Shown here piece after piece: positions 56,334 through 64,000 of a stretch of DNA of 64,000 nt (position 1 is its first letter; each line of letters starts with the position of its first letter). The notes under the pieces are model-generated. The model worked only from the letters and a program-made list of their open reading frames with translations, was not told where the DNA came from and did not search any database. The position numbers and the translations under genes were made by a program. The DNA is from Pseudomonas soli. Lineage in GTDB: Bacteria > Pseudomonadota > Gammaproteobacteria > Pseudomonadales > Pseudomonadaceae. The DNA lies in NCBI RefSeq assembly GCF_900110655.1, contig NZ_FOEQ01000001.1:1-64000 (forward strand). The letters run 5' to 3'.

Positions 56334-56606
56334 AGCGGACAGGTAGCTCTGGCCATACTTGAAACGGGTATGTAGGGGGGAGGGTCGCCTGGAAAGGCAC
56401 ATCCACTTTTCTGAAGATTTATTAGCTAACCAGTTCTCGACTTCATCGGAACCGTAATGGCTTTTCCACTCTTTCAAGGTCTTGTGGTTACCATCCTTGG
56501 TCTCGACACGCTCGCCTGTGTGCGGGTTCTTGTAGACCTTGAGCTGACGGGGCTTGCGGCTGGACTTTTCAGCCACAGCGGCTGGTGCGCCGCGAAAGGG
56601 GCGCAA
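56253..56606 (-). pseudogene. Truncated MvaT/H-NS-type xenogeneic silencer (C-terminal domain)
   Basis: A 117-codon frame whose residues 21-60 (genomic 56546-56427) match the DNA-binding domain of MvaT/MvaU/TurA-type proteins: QLKVYKNPHTGERVETK, then GNHKTLKEWKSHYG and DEVENWL. Full-length proteins are about 120 aa, with an N-terminal oligomerisation helix and an end soon after this motif. Here the oligomerisation part is missing, and 57 unrelated residues follow before a stop inside the 3' end of the metallopeptidase gene on the other strand. Probably a broken remnant at the island's right edge; a short DNA-binding antagonist is possible but less likely. Confidence 0.7.
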
Positions 56607-56614
56607 AGCGCCCC
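56598..56614 (-). terminator. Terminator-like hairpin after PCP-C NRPS
   Basis: Stem GGGGCGC / GCGCCCC with a 3-base loop, followed by TTTCGC on the minus strand, eight bases after the NRPS stop codon. The T run is short, so termination would be partial; read-through would enter the MvaT-like remnant. Confidence 0.5.
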
Positions 56615-56621
56615 CGGGGTG

Positions 56622-58727
56622 CTACAACAGCACGTCGTCCAGCGCCCGCTGGCCGGCATCCACTTCCGCAAATACCCCGAACGCCGCCGAAATCATCGCG
56701 CACAGGCGCTCGACCTGAGCACTGCTGTAGCGATCACTGCGGTAGGTGATCACCAGGCGCAGCGAGCGCTGGCCATCGAACACATCTTCCATGATCTCGA
56801 ACTGCAGGCCGAACATCGACTCGCTCTTGTCCGGGTCGATCTGCTTGTAGCGGATAGCCCGGCCATCGGGTGCCTGCAGCGCGCCATTGAGGGCGTTGTT
56901 GGCGTGGATCTGCACATACACATCGAACATCAGGCCCTCGGCGGGGGTCATGCCCAGCGCCTGCTGGATGGTCTCCATGGGTACGTCGGCATAGGCCATC
57001 GAGTCGTTGATCATCCGCGTCACCTCGCCCAGCAACCCGGCCAGCGACTGTTCGGGGGCGAACTGCACGCGGTGGGCGACCATGGTGGTGAAGTAGCCGA
57101 CGGTGTCGAAATACGCAGGGTCGGTGCGCCCGGACGCCGAAGTGCCGATCACCAGGTCCGGGAGGTTGCCGAGCTTGTGCAGCGACAGGGCGATGGCGGT
57201 GTAGATCACGCTGAACAGCGATGACTGATGCAGCCGGGCACTGGCGCCCAGTTGTTCCAGCATGCCGGGTTCGGGGCGCAGTTCCAGCCAGCGCGCACGC
57301 GTGGTCGCCTGGCCGGCGGGCAGCAGCGTGGCGTCATCACAGGCGGGCAGGGCGAGGCCGCGGGTGGCGTCGCGCAGCAGCTCGGTCCAGTACGCCAGGT
57401 GGCGCGGGTTCGGGCCCTGGGCACTCTGGGCCAGGGCGAATTCGTGGAAGGTGCGCGCCGCCGCGGGCCATTGCGGCGCCCGGTCCTGGGCGCGGGCCAG
57501 GTAGGCCTCGGCCAGTTCGGCCATGAGCACGTTCAGAGACCATTCGTCGATGGCCATGTGGTGGACCAGGAACGACAGCACCTGGTGGCCACTGTGCGGG
57601 TCACGCAGCATGCGCAGCCTGAGTGGCAGTTCGCGGGCCAGGTCGAAGCGGTGCTTCGCCTCGCCGGCCAGGCTCGTGCCGGCGCTTTCGGCGCTGTTCC
57701 AGAACCACTTGAAACGGCCCAGCTCGGCCAGCGGCACGATGCGCTGGCAGGCGTCGTCGCCCTCGCCATGGTAGGTGGTACGCAGGCTGGCATGGCGCTC
57801 CAGCAGGTCGGTGAAGGCCTGTTGCAGCAGCGCCTCGTCCACCGGGTCGTGGAAGTCCAGGGCAAACGGCAGGTTGAAGAGGGTGCCGTAGTCGAAGGCC
57901 GCGCAGGCGCGCCACAACGACGCCTGGGCCAAGGCCATCGGCGCCTGCTGGATATCCCTGGCCTGATCGCTGGCCTGGCTGGCTTGCCCTTGGCTCAGCT
58001 TGGCGCGGCTGGCCAGCGCCGACGCGCTGGGCGAGGCGAAGAAGTCGCTGAAGCGCAGTTCGATGCCATGCTCGCCCTGCAAGCGCCCGATGATCCGGGT
58101 GGCCAGCAGCGAGTGGCCGCCCATGTCGAAAAAGTCATCGTCCAGGGTCATGCCAGGCTCCGCCAATGCCTGGCGGAATGCGTCGAGGATGCGTTGCGCG
58201 ATGTCCGTCGAGGGCGCCTGCGACAACGGTTCGAGCACCAGTGGCTGGTCGCCGGCCTGGGCGTCATAGGCGGCGCGGATGCGTTCGAGCAGGGCTTGGG
58301 GCGACTGACGCAACACCGCATGGCAGAGCAGACCGAGCGCAGCCTGGTGATCGCCGGCCAGCAGCAGGGCCTCGAACGGCGGCTGCGTGGTGGAATCCCA
58401 GGGCGCCACCTGACGCGCCCTCAGCAAGGCGTCCATGCCCTCGGCCGTGCTCCGCTCGATACGCAGGCACGGGTACCAGCCGGGTTCCTGGGTCTTGTAC
58501 AGGTCGCCGTCATCGCTGAAGTGGTAGCGGCTGTTCAGGCCCGGCGTGGCTTCGACCACCGCCTGCACGGCCAGGGCCAGCAGCGACAGGTCGGCCGTGG
58601 GCCCAAGGCGCCAGGCGCCCAGTTGCCGGTGCAGTTGCTCGGGTTGCTGTTGCTGGGCGAACCAGGCGAGTTCTTCGTGTTCATCCAGGGCCTGGGGCGA
58701 GGGTAGGGTGGTGTTGCGTTCCAACAT
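56622..58727 (-). CDS. Siderophore NRPS: partial C - PCP - C (BasB/AngM-like)
   Basis: A 701-aa NRPS without adenylation domain. Residues 1-165 look like half of a condensation domain lacking the HHxxxDG motif. A functional carrier domain follows, with DDDFFDMGGHSLLATR and phosphopantetheine Ser206. A complete condensation domain (about 250-700) has HHMAIDEWS (389-397). This carrier can accept the amino acid activated by the Cy-Cy-A protein, whose own carrier is dead, and the condensation domain can release the chain onto N-hydroxyhistamine. ATG 58727 follows AGGAAG. It is separated from the other biosynthetic genes by the defence island. Confidence 0.88.
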   Translation of the reverse strand: MLERNTTLPSPQALDEHEELAWFAQQQQPEQLHRQLGAWRLGPTADLSLLALAVQAVVEATPGLNSRYHFSDDGDLYKTQEPGWYPCLRIERSTAEGMDALLRARQVAPWDSTTQPPFEALLLAGDHQAALGLLCHAVLRQSPQALLERIRAAYDAQAGDQPLVLEPLSQAPSTDIAQRILDAFRQALAEPGMTLDDDFFDMGGHSLLATRIIGRLQGEHGIELRFSDFFASPSASALASRAKLSQGQASQASDQARDIQQAPMALAQASLWRACAAFDYGTLFNLPFALDFHDPVDEALLQQAFTDLLERHASLRTTYHGEGDDACQRIVPLAELGRFKWFWNSAESAGTSLAGEAKHRFDLARELPLRLRMLRDPHSGHQVLSFLVHHMAIDEWSLNVLMAELAEAYLARAQDRAPQWPAAARTFHEFALAQSAQGPNPRHLAYWTELLRDATRGLALPACDDATLLPAGQATTRARWLELRPEPGMLEQLGASARLHQSSLFSVIYTAIALSLHKLGNLPDLVIGTSASGRTDPAYFDTVGYFTTMVAHRVQFAPEQSLAGLLGEVTRMINDSMAYADVPMETIQQALGMTPAEGLMFDVYVQIHANNALNGALQAPDGRAIRYKQIDPDKSESMFGLQFEIMEDVFDGQRSLRLVITYRSDRYSSAQVERLCAMISAAFGVFAEVDAGQRALDDVLL

Positions 58728-58870
58728 GGTTAGCTTCCTGCTGTTCGATCGATCAAGGCCCGCGTCGGCCTTCACTGCCATCCGTGGATCGCGGTGAGTG
58801 GCCGCGCAGAGGGTTCGCACCATCGGGGTGCATTGCGTGAATCCCGAGGATTCGTTATGGTGAGAAAGAT

Positions 58871-58890
58871 GCAAATAATTATCATCTAGA
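58871..58890. promoter_or_regulatory. Fur-box-like operator between NRPS and sigma factor genes
   Basis: GCAAATAATTATCATCTAGA contains, on the minus strand, ATGATAATTATTTGC, matching about 12 of 15 Fur consensus positions. It lies between the divergent PCP-C NRPS and ECF sigma genes, so both are probably repressed by iron. Confidence 0.7.
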
Positions 58891-58945
58891 TTGGCGCACG
58901 TCAAAGGAAGCCGTCTGGAATGCACCACGCTCAGGGAGAGGTACC

Positions 58946-59464
58946 GTGGACAACGGAACGTTCGCGCTTCGTCAACAGCTGCAAAAGCTGTATCAGGATC
59001 ATCACGGCTGGTTGTGCGAGCTGCTGCGCCGCAAGCTGGGCAACGCGGTGGACGCGGCGGACCTGGCCCACGATATCTACCTGCACCTGATGAACAAGGG
59101 CCAGGTGCCGACGGCGGAGCAATCGCGCTGCCACCTGACGCAGATCGCCAACGGCAAGGTCATCGACCTGTACCGCCGCCGCCAACGTGAAACCCGCTAC
59201 CTCAAGGACCATGGCCTGCAGCCCGAGCCGCGGGTGCCGTCGGAAGAGGCGCGGGCGCTGGTGGTCGAGGCCCTGGGTGCGATCGACAGCGCCCTGCAAC
59301 GGCATTCGCCCAAGGCCCGCCAGGCCCTGCTGCTGTGCCGGCTCGACGGCATGGCCCATCGCGCCATCGCCGCCGAGTTGCGGGTGTCGGTGTCCTCGGT
59401 CGAGAAGTACATCGCCGCCGGCGTCCGCACCTGCAGGCGCTACCGCATCGGCAGTGGCGCCTGA
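58946..59464 (+). CDS. Iron-starvation ECF sigma factor (FecI-like)
   Basis: A 172-aa ECF sigma factor. Region 2 includes DLAHDIYLHLMNK and HLTQIANGKVIDLYRRRQRE; region 4 includes LLLCRLDGMAHRAIAAELRVSVSSVEKYIAAGV. The sequence is FecI-subgroup in style. No FecR anti-sigma gene follows within the window; ABC transporter genes come next. GTG at 58946 has AGGGAGAGG upstream. A Fur-like site is 55-75 bp upstream. It may control the outer-membrane receptor or the NRPS genes. Confidence 0.9.
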   Translation: MDNGTFALRQQLQKLYQDHHGWLCELLRRKLGNAVDAADLAHDIYLHLMNKGQVPTAEQSRCHLTQIANGKVIDLYRRRQRETRYLKDHGLQPEPRVPSEEARALVVEALGAIDSALQRHSPKARQALLLCRLDGMAHRAIAAELRVSVSSVEKYIAAGVRTCRRYRIGSGA

Positions 59465-59584
59465 GTGTGGGCATTGTTTTTTGCGGTTTTGCCCGCCTCA
59501 AGCGGAATACAGGTTGAGAAGGACTGGCTGGTCGGGCGCCCAAGTGGCTGCCCGGTCTGCTCTTCGTGCTGAAAAGGAGCATTC

Positions 59585-61372
59585 ATGAGTGTTGAACAAG
59601 GGGTGGCGGTGCAGCAGCCCGCCAAGGGGCCGGTCGCCGCAGTGCTGGCGCCGATTCGCGGGCGCTTGATCGTCGCCGGGTTGCTCGCCGCGCTGGGCGC
59701 CATGCTCAGCCTGGCGCCCCTGGCCGCGATCGCCGAGGTCGCCCGGCTGGCGGTCGCCGAAGGGCAGGGCGTCGCGCAGGCCTGGCCGGTGATCGTGCTG
59801 GGGCTGGGCTGCCTGTTCGTCGGCATGGCTTTGATTTCGCTGGGCGACCTGGTGGCCCACCTGGCCGACAACCAAATCACCGGCACCCTGCGCCTGGCAA
59901 TCATCCGCCGCCTGGCACGGGTACCGCTGGGCTGGTTCACCAGCCGCGCCTCCGGCGAGGTGAAGCAGGCCATGCAGGACGATATCGGCATCCTGCACAG
60001 CCTCACCGCGCACTTCTACACCACCCTCGGGCGCAGCGCCGGGGCAGTGCTGGCGTCGATCGTCTACCTGTTCGCCATGGACTGGCGCATGGCGCTGGTG
60101 TCGATGCTGCCGTTCCCGCTGTTCTTCCTGTTCTTCGCCCGTGCCCACCAGGCCAGCGCCCGCAACATGCAGGCCTTCGGCGCCGGCATGGGGCGGATCA
60201 ACCAGGCGGTGGTCGAGTTCGTCAACGGCATCCCGGTGGTCAAGGCCTTCGGCGGGCAGCGCAAGGCCCATGGCAGCTACCGCGAGGCGGTGGACGCCTT
60301 CGCCGCGGCCTTCACCGACTTCACCCGGCCGCTGGTCAGCGCCATGGCCAACGCCAATGCGATGATCGCGCCGGTATCGGTACTGGGCGTGGTGCTGGCG
60401 TTCGGCACGCTGTTCGTCGGCCTGGGCTGGATCACCCCGGTGCAGGTGCTGCCGTTCGCCCTGGTGGCGCCGGGCATCTGTGCGCCGCTGCTGTTGCTGG
60501 CCTATATCACCCACGACCTGAACAACGCCACCGGTGCCGCCCAGCGCGTGCAGGCGCTGCTGAACACGGCGGTGCTGGAGACCGACGGCCAGGGCGCCGG
60601 CAAACTGCCGACCGATGCGCGCATCGAGGTGCAGGGCCTGGGCTATCACTACGACCCGCGCAATCCGGTGCTGAGCGAGGTGTCGTTCACCCTGGAACCG
60701 GGCACGGTAACAGCGGTGGTCGGCGCCTCGGGCGCCGGCAAGTCGACCCTGGCGCGCCTGCTGCTGCGCTTCTTCGACCCCAGTGCCGGGCGTATCACCC
60801 TGGGCGGCGTCGACCTGCGACAGATCGACAGCGCGCAACTGTACCGGCGCATCGGCTTTGTCCTGCAGGACGTGCGCCTGATCCATGCCAGTGTGCGCGA
60901 GAACATTGCCCTGGGCCGGCCTTCGGCGAGCCAGGAGCAGATCGAGGCGGCGGCGCGGATTGCCAATATCCACGAGCGCATCCTCGCCCAGCCGCGCGGC
61001 TACGACGCGGTGATCGGCGAGGACGTGCAGTTCTCCGGCGGCGAGCTGCAACGGCTGAGCATTGCCCGCGCGGTGCTGCTCGACCCGCCGGTGCTGGTGC
61101 TCGACGAGGCCACCGCGGCGGCCGACGCCGAGAACGAAGTCAAGCTGCAACAGGCGCTGTCGCGCTTCGCCCGGGGGCGCACGCTGCTGGTGATCGCCCA
61201 TCGCCTGGACACGGTGATGCACGCCGACCAGATCCTGGTGCTGGACCAGGGCACCGTCGCCGAGCGCGGCAATCACGACGAACTGCTGGCCCGTCGCGGG
61301 CTGTATGCCCGCTTGTGGGCCGCCGGCGGCTATGCGAAGACGCGGGCGACCGCGCAGGTGGAGGAGCACTGA
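59585..61372 (+). CDS. ABC half-transporter 1 (TMD-NBD), siderophore traffic
   Basis: A 595-aa type IV ABC half-transporter. Six membrane segments occupy about residues 1-310 and the ATPase 330-580, with Walker A GASGAGKST, signature FSGGELQRLS, Walker B VLVLDEATAA and switch IAHRLDTV. It pairs with the next gene. Similar pairs are BarA/BarB (acinetobactin export) and YbtP/YbtQ or IrtA/IrtB (ferric siderophore import), so the direction of transport cannot be decided. The start has AAGGAG upstream. Confidence 0.9.
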   Translation: MSVEQGVAVQQPAKGPVAAVLAPIRGRLIVAGLLAALGAMLSLAPLAAIAEVARLAVAEGQGVAQAWPVIVLGLGCLFVGMALISLGDLVAHLADNQITGTLRLAIIRRLARVPLGWFTSRASGEVKQAMQDDIGILHSLTAHFYTTLGRSAGAVLASIVYLFAMDWRMALVSMLPFPLFFLFFARAHQASARNMQAFGAGMGRINQAVVEFVNGIPVVKAFGGQRKAHGSYREAVDAFAAAFTDFTRPLVSAMANANAMIAPVSVLGVVLAFGTLFVGLGWITPVQVLPFALVAPGICAPLLLLAYITHDLNNATGAAQRVQALLNTAVLETDGQGAGKLPTDARIEVQGLGYHYDPRNPVLSEVSFTLEPGTVTAVVGASGAGKSTLARLLLRFFDPSAGRITLGGVDLRQIDSAQLYRRIGFVLQDVRLIHASVRENIALGRPSASQEQIEAAARIANIHERILAQPRGYDAVIGEDVQFSGGELQRLSIARAVLLDPPVLVLDEATAAADAENEVKLQQALSRFARGRTLLVIAHRLDTVMHADQILVLDQGTVAERGNHDELLARRGLYARLWAAGGYAKTRATAQVEEH

Positions 61373-61374
61373 TC

Positions 61375-63144
61375 ATGTTGGGGACTTTCGTTCGACTGCT
61401 CGGCGACGACGCCGTGTTCCTGCGCCGCTACATCCGCCTGGCGCTGGTGTATGGCGTGCTGTGCGGGCTGACCATCGTCACCCTGGTGCCGATCCTGCGC
61501 CACCTGCTGGGCAATCAGCTGGAGGCCGCCGGCCAGTGGCTGGCGCTGCTGGCCTTGGGCGTAGTGGTGTGCTGGTACCTGCGGCGCCGGGTGGAGAAGG
61601 CCGGCATCGCCGTGGGCATTGCCGTGCTGCGCGGTGGCCGCCAGCGCCTGGGCGAGCATGTCGGCACGCTGCCGGTGGGCTGGTTCAATGCCGCCAACAC
61701 CGCGCGCCTGAGCCATGTCACCACCCAGGGCATGATGGAGATCGCGCAACTGCCGGCCCATGTGTTCACGCCGCTGTTCACCGGGGTGGTGACGCCGCTG
61801 GTGATCCTCGTTGCGCTGTTGCTGGTCGACCTGCGCCTGGGCCTGGTGGCCCTGGTCAGCCTGCCGCTGCTGGCCCTGGTGATGCTGGCGACAATGCGCC
61901 TTGGCCAGCGCGCCGACCAGCGCCACCAGCGCGACACCGCGCAGACCAGCCAGCGCATGGTCGAGTTCGCCCAGGCGCAGTCGGTGCTGCGTGCCTTCAA
62001 TGGCGAACAGGGCGGAACGCGCTTCCTGGAGCAGGCCGTGGCCCAGCAACAACAGGCGGCGCGCAAGCTGATCCAGCTGTCGGCATTGTCATCGGTGCTC
62101 AACGTCTGGGCGGTGCAGGCCAGCTTCGCCGCGTTGCTGGTGGTCGCCACGCTGTGGCTCGGCGAGCAGGCCGGCGCAGGCTTCGACAACGCAACGGTGA
62201 TCGCCACCCTGGTTGCGCTGGTGCTGGCGACCCGTTTCATCGACCCGCTGCTGGATGTGGCCGGCTACAGCGAGGTGCTGCGCGGTACCCGCGGCCAGTT
62301 GCAGGCGGTAGCCGAGCTGCTGGCCGTCGAGCCGCTGCCCGAGCCCGCCGCACCGCAGCCGCCGGCCGACGGCTCGGTGCAGCTGGAGCAGGTCGGATTC
62401 CGCTACGGCGATGACCAGCCAGAGGTGCTGCGCGAGGTCAGCCTGGACATCGCGCCCGGCAGCATGACGGCGCTGGTCGGCGCATCGGGTTCGGGCAAGA
62501 CTACCCTGGTGCGCCTGATCGCCCGTTTCTTCGACGTCACCCAGGGCCGGGTCAAGGTCGGCGGGGTGGATGTGCGGCAGATGTCCGCCGAACAGCTGGC
62601 CGGGCAGATCAGCCAGATCTTCCAGGACGCCTACCTGTTCCAGGGCAGCATTGCCGACAACATCCGCCTGGGCAAACCCGACGCCAGCGAGGCCGAAGTG
62701 CTCGAGGCGGCGCGGCTGGCCGGGGTGCAGGAGATCCTCGAACGTCTGCCCGAAGGCTTGCACACGCCAGTGGGCGAGGGCGGTGCGCGTCTGTCCGGCG
62801 GCGAACGCCAGCGCATTTCGATTGCCCGCGCGCTGATCAAGGACGCGCCGATCCTGCTGATCGACGAGGCCACCGCGGCGCTGGACGCCGAGAACCAGGC
62901 GGCCATCGCCGAAGCGCTGGCGCGGTTGCGCGGCAAGCGCACGCTGATCGTCATTGCCCACCAGCTGTCGACGGTGGCCATGGCCGACCAGATCGTGGTG
63001 CTGGACGAGGGGCGTATCCGCGAACAGGGCGCCCATGCCCAGCTGGCTGCCGAGGGTGGCTTGTACGCGCACTTCCTCGAGCAGCGCCGGGCCGCCAAGG
63101 GCTGGCGCATCGGTGAAGCCGCAGGCGATGGAGTGACCGCTTGA
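61375..63144 (+). CDS. ABC half-transporter 2 (TMD-NBD), siderophore traffic
   Basis: A 589-aa partner of the preceding transporter, with six membrane segments, Walker A GASGSGKTT, Q-loop SQIFQDAYLFQGS, signature LSGGERQRIS, Walker B ILLIDEATAALD and switch IAHQLSTV. The start MLGTFVRLLGDD is two bases after the stop of the first transporter; the two should form a heterodimer. Its stop overlaps the TTG start of the FecCD permease by 3 bp. Confidence 0.92.
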   Translation: MLGTFVRLLGDDAVFLRRYIRLALVYGVLCGLTIVTLVPILRHLLGNQLEAAGQWLALLALGVVVCWYLRRRVEKAGIAVGIAVLRGGRQRLGEHVGTLPVGWFNAANTARLSHVTTQGMMEIAQLPAHVFTPLFTGVVTPLVILVALLLVDLRLGLVALVSLPLLALVMLATMRLGQRADQRHQRDTAQTSQRMVEFAQAQSVLRAFNGEQGGTRFLEQAVAQQQQAARKLIQLSALSSVLNVWAVQASFAALLVVATLWLGEQAGAGFDNATVIATLVALVLATRFIDPLLDVAGYSEVLRGTRGQLQAVAELLAVEPLPEPAAPQPPADGSVQLEQVGFRYGDDQPEVLREVSLDIAPGSMTALVGASGSGKTTLVRLIARFFDVTQGRVKVGGVDVRQMSAEQLAGQISQIFQDAYLFQGSIADNIRLGKPDASEAEVLEAARLAGVQEILERLPEGLHTPVGEGGARLSGGERQRISIARALIKDAPILLIDEATAALDAENQAAIAEALARLRGKRTLIVIAHQLSTVAMADQIVVLDEGRIREQGAHAQLAAEGGLYAHFLEQRRAAKGWRIGEAAGDGVTA

Positions 63145-64000
63145 GTCGGTTGTTGCTGCCAACACTGTTGTTGCTGCTGTGTGGCGTTTCACTGATGGTC
63201 GGGGCCAGCCAGATGTCCTGGTCGGCCTTGCTGTCGGCCTCCGACGATGCCTGGCTGACCCTCACCGCCAGCCGCCTGCCACGCCTGGCGGCGCTGGTGC
63301 TGACGGGTGTCGGCCTGTCGATCTGCGGGGTGATCCTGCAGCAGATCGTGCGCAACCGCTTCGTCGAGCCGGCCACCTGCGGCGGGCTCGACGCGGCCAA
63401 GCTGGGCATCCTGGTGGCCCTGACCGTGCTGCCGGGTGCCGGGGCCACCGGGCGCATGCTGTTCGCCCTGGTGTTCTGCCTGCTGGCGAGCCTGGCGTAT
63501 GTGGCGATCATTCGCCGCATACGCTTCACCAACCTGGTGCTGGTGCCAGTGATCGGCCTGATGTACGGCAGCGTGCTCAGCGCCATCGCCGAGTTCCATG
63601 CCTATCGCCACAACATCCTGCAGAGCATGCAGGGCTGGCTGCTGGGCGACTTCTCGCGGGTGATCGAGGGCAACTACGAGATCATCTACCTGATCCTGCC
63701 GATCGTCGTGCTCACCTATCTATATGCCCAGCGCTTCACCGTGCTGGGCATGGGCGAGGGCATGGCTACCAGCCTCGGCCTGAACTATGCGGCCACCGCG
63801 ATCCTCGGCCTGGTGCTGGTGGCGGTAACGGTGTCGGCCACGGTGATAACCGTGGGCGCGATCCCCTTCGTCGGCCTGGTGGTGCCGAACCTGGTGGCGC
63901 TGCGCTACGGCGAGAACCTCAAGCGCACCTTGCCCATCGTCGCCATGTGCGGCGCGGCGCTGCTGCTGGCCTGCGACATCCTCGGCCGGCTGCTGATCCA
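63141..64000 (+). CDS. FecCD-family ferric siderophore permease (partial)
   Basis: An incomplete gene running off the right end. The frame begins TTG AGT CGG TTG (63141), overlapping the transporter stop (TTGA), and encodes several membrane segments with ASRLPRLAALVLTGVGLSI, GVILQQIVRNRFVEPATCGG, GWLLGDFSRV, LGMGEGMATSLGLNY and VGAIPFVGLVVPNL, all typical of the FecC/FecD/BauD permeases that import ferric siderophore from the periplasm. The rare start codon makes it easy to miss. At least 286 codons are visible. Confidence 0.9.
   Translation, partial: MSRLLLPTLLLLLCGVSLMVGASQMSWSALLSASDDAWLTLTASRLPRLAALVLTGVGLSICGVILQQIVRNRFVEPATCGGLDAAKLGILVALTVLPGAGATGRMLFALVFCLLASLAYVAIIRRIRFTNLVLVPVIGLMYGSVLSAIAEFHAYRHNILQSMQGWLLGDFSRVIEGNYEIIYLILPIVVLTYLYAQRFTVLGMGEGMATSLGLNYAATAILGLVLVAVTVSATVITVGAIPFVGLVVPNLVALRYGENLKRTLPIVAMCGAALLLACDILGRLLI

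Overview
The window reads as the chromosome of a fluorescent Pseudomonas, most likely of the P. putida group. The DNA is GC-rich with strong GC3. The phenylacetate genes follow the Pseudomonas order (paaFGHIJK, paaABCDE, symporter and OprD porin, paaZ, then divergent paaY-paaX). Putida-type REP sequences (GCGGGCTTGCCC core) occur between genes. No rRNA, tRNA or CRISPR array was seen.

Layout. (1) 0.3-14.0 kb is ordinary core genome: a four-gene overlapping operon (DUF72 protein, YbhP-like phosphodiesterase, cardiolipin synthase B, YbhN-like membrane protein), small stress proteins, a 1376-residue CheB-CheR-PAS-histidine kinase-receiver fusion, and a divergent LuxR-type regulator / hybrid kinase pair. 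(2) 14.2-31.5 kb is a complete phenylacetate degradation locus: ligase, epoxidase, isomerase, hydrolase/dehydrogenase, beta-oxidation enzymes, uptake genes and the PaaX repressor. An 8-bp word, GCGATACA, recurs in its three promoter regions. (3) 31.6-45.7 kb and 56.6-64.0 kb form an iron-acquisition cluster. The entCEBA-type genes for 2,3-dihydroxybenzoate, a PLP histidine decarboxylase, an N-monooxygenase, a Cy-Cy-A NRPS with a dead carrier domain and a separate PCP-C NRPS together predict an acinetobactin/anguibactin-type siderophore (dihydroxybenzoyl-azoline-N-hydroxyhistamine). Two half-size ABC transporters, a FecCD permease running off the window and an ECF sigma factor accompany them, with two Fur-box-like sites. 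A side operon (33-residue peptide, GNAT protein, fatty acid desaturase) of unknown role lies at its left edge.

(4) 45.9-56.6 kb is a defence island of visibly lower GC that splits the siderophore cluster in two. It carries a CoiA/DUF6035-like nuclease, a GajA/GajB (Gabija-type) OLD nuclease plus UvrD-like helicase pair, and a three-gene ABC-three-component (ABC-3C) operon. That operon consists of a DUF3732 SMC-like ATPase with a CxxC hook, a small middle component and a protein with a PD-(D/E)xK-like N-terminus. A LexA-type box lies just upstream of it, and a divergent ImmA/IrrE-like metallopeptidase shares the control region. The right edge holds a truncated MvaT/H-NS-type DNA-binding domain. 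The LexA-box/ImmA/ABC-3C module is the best candidate for an undescribed system; the siderophore locus is the second.

All functions are inferred from reading the sequence; no database search was run.
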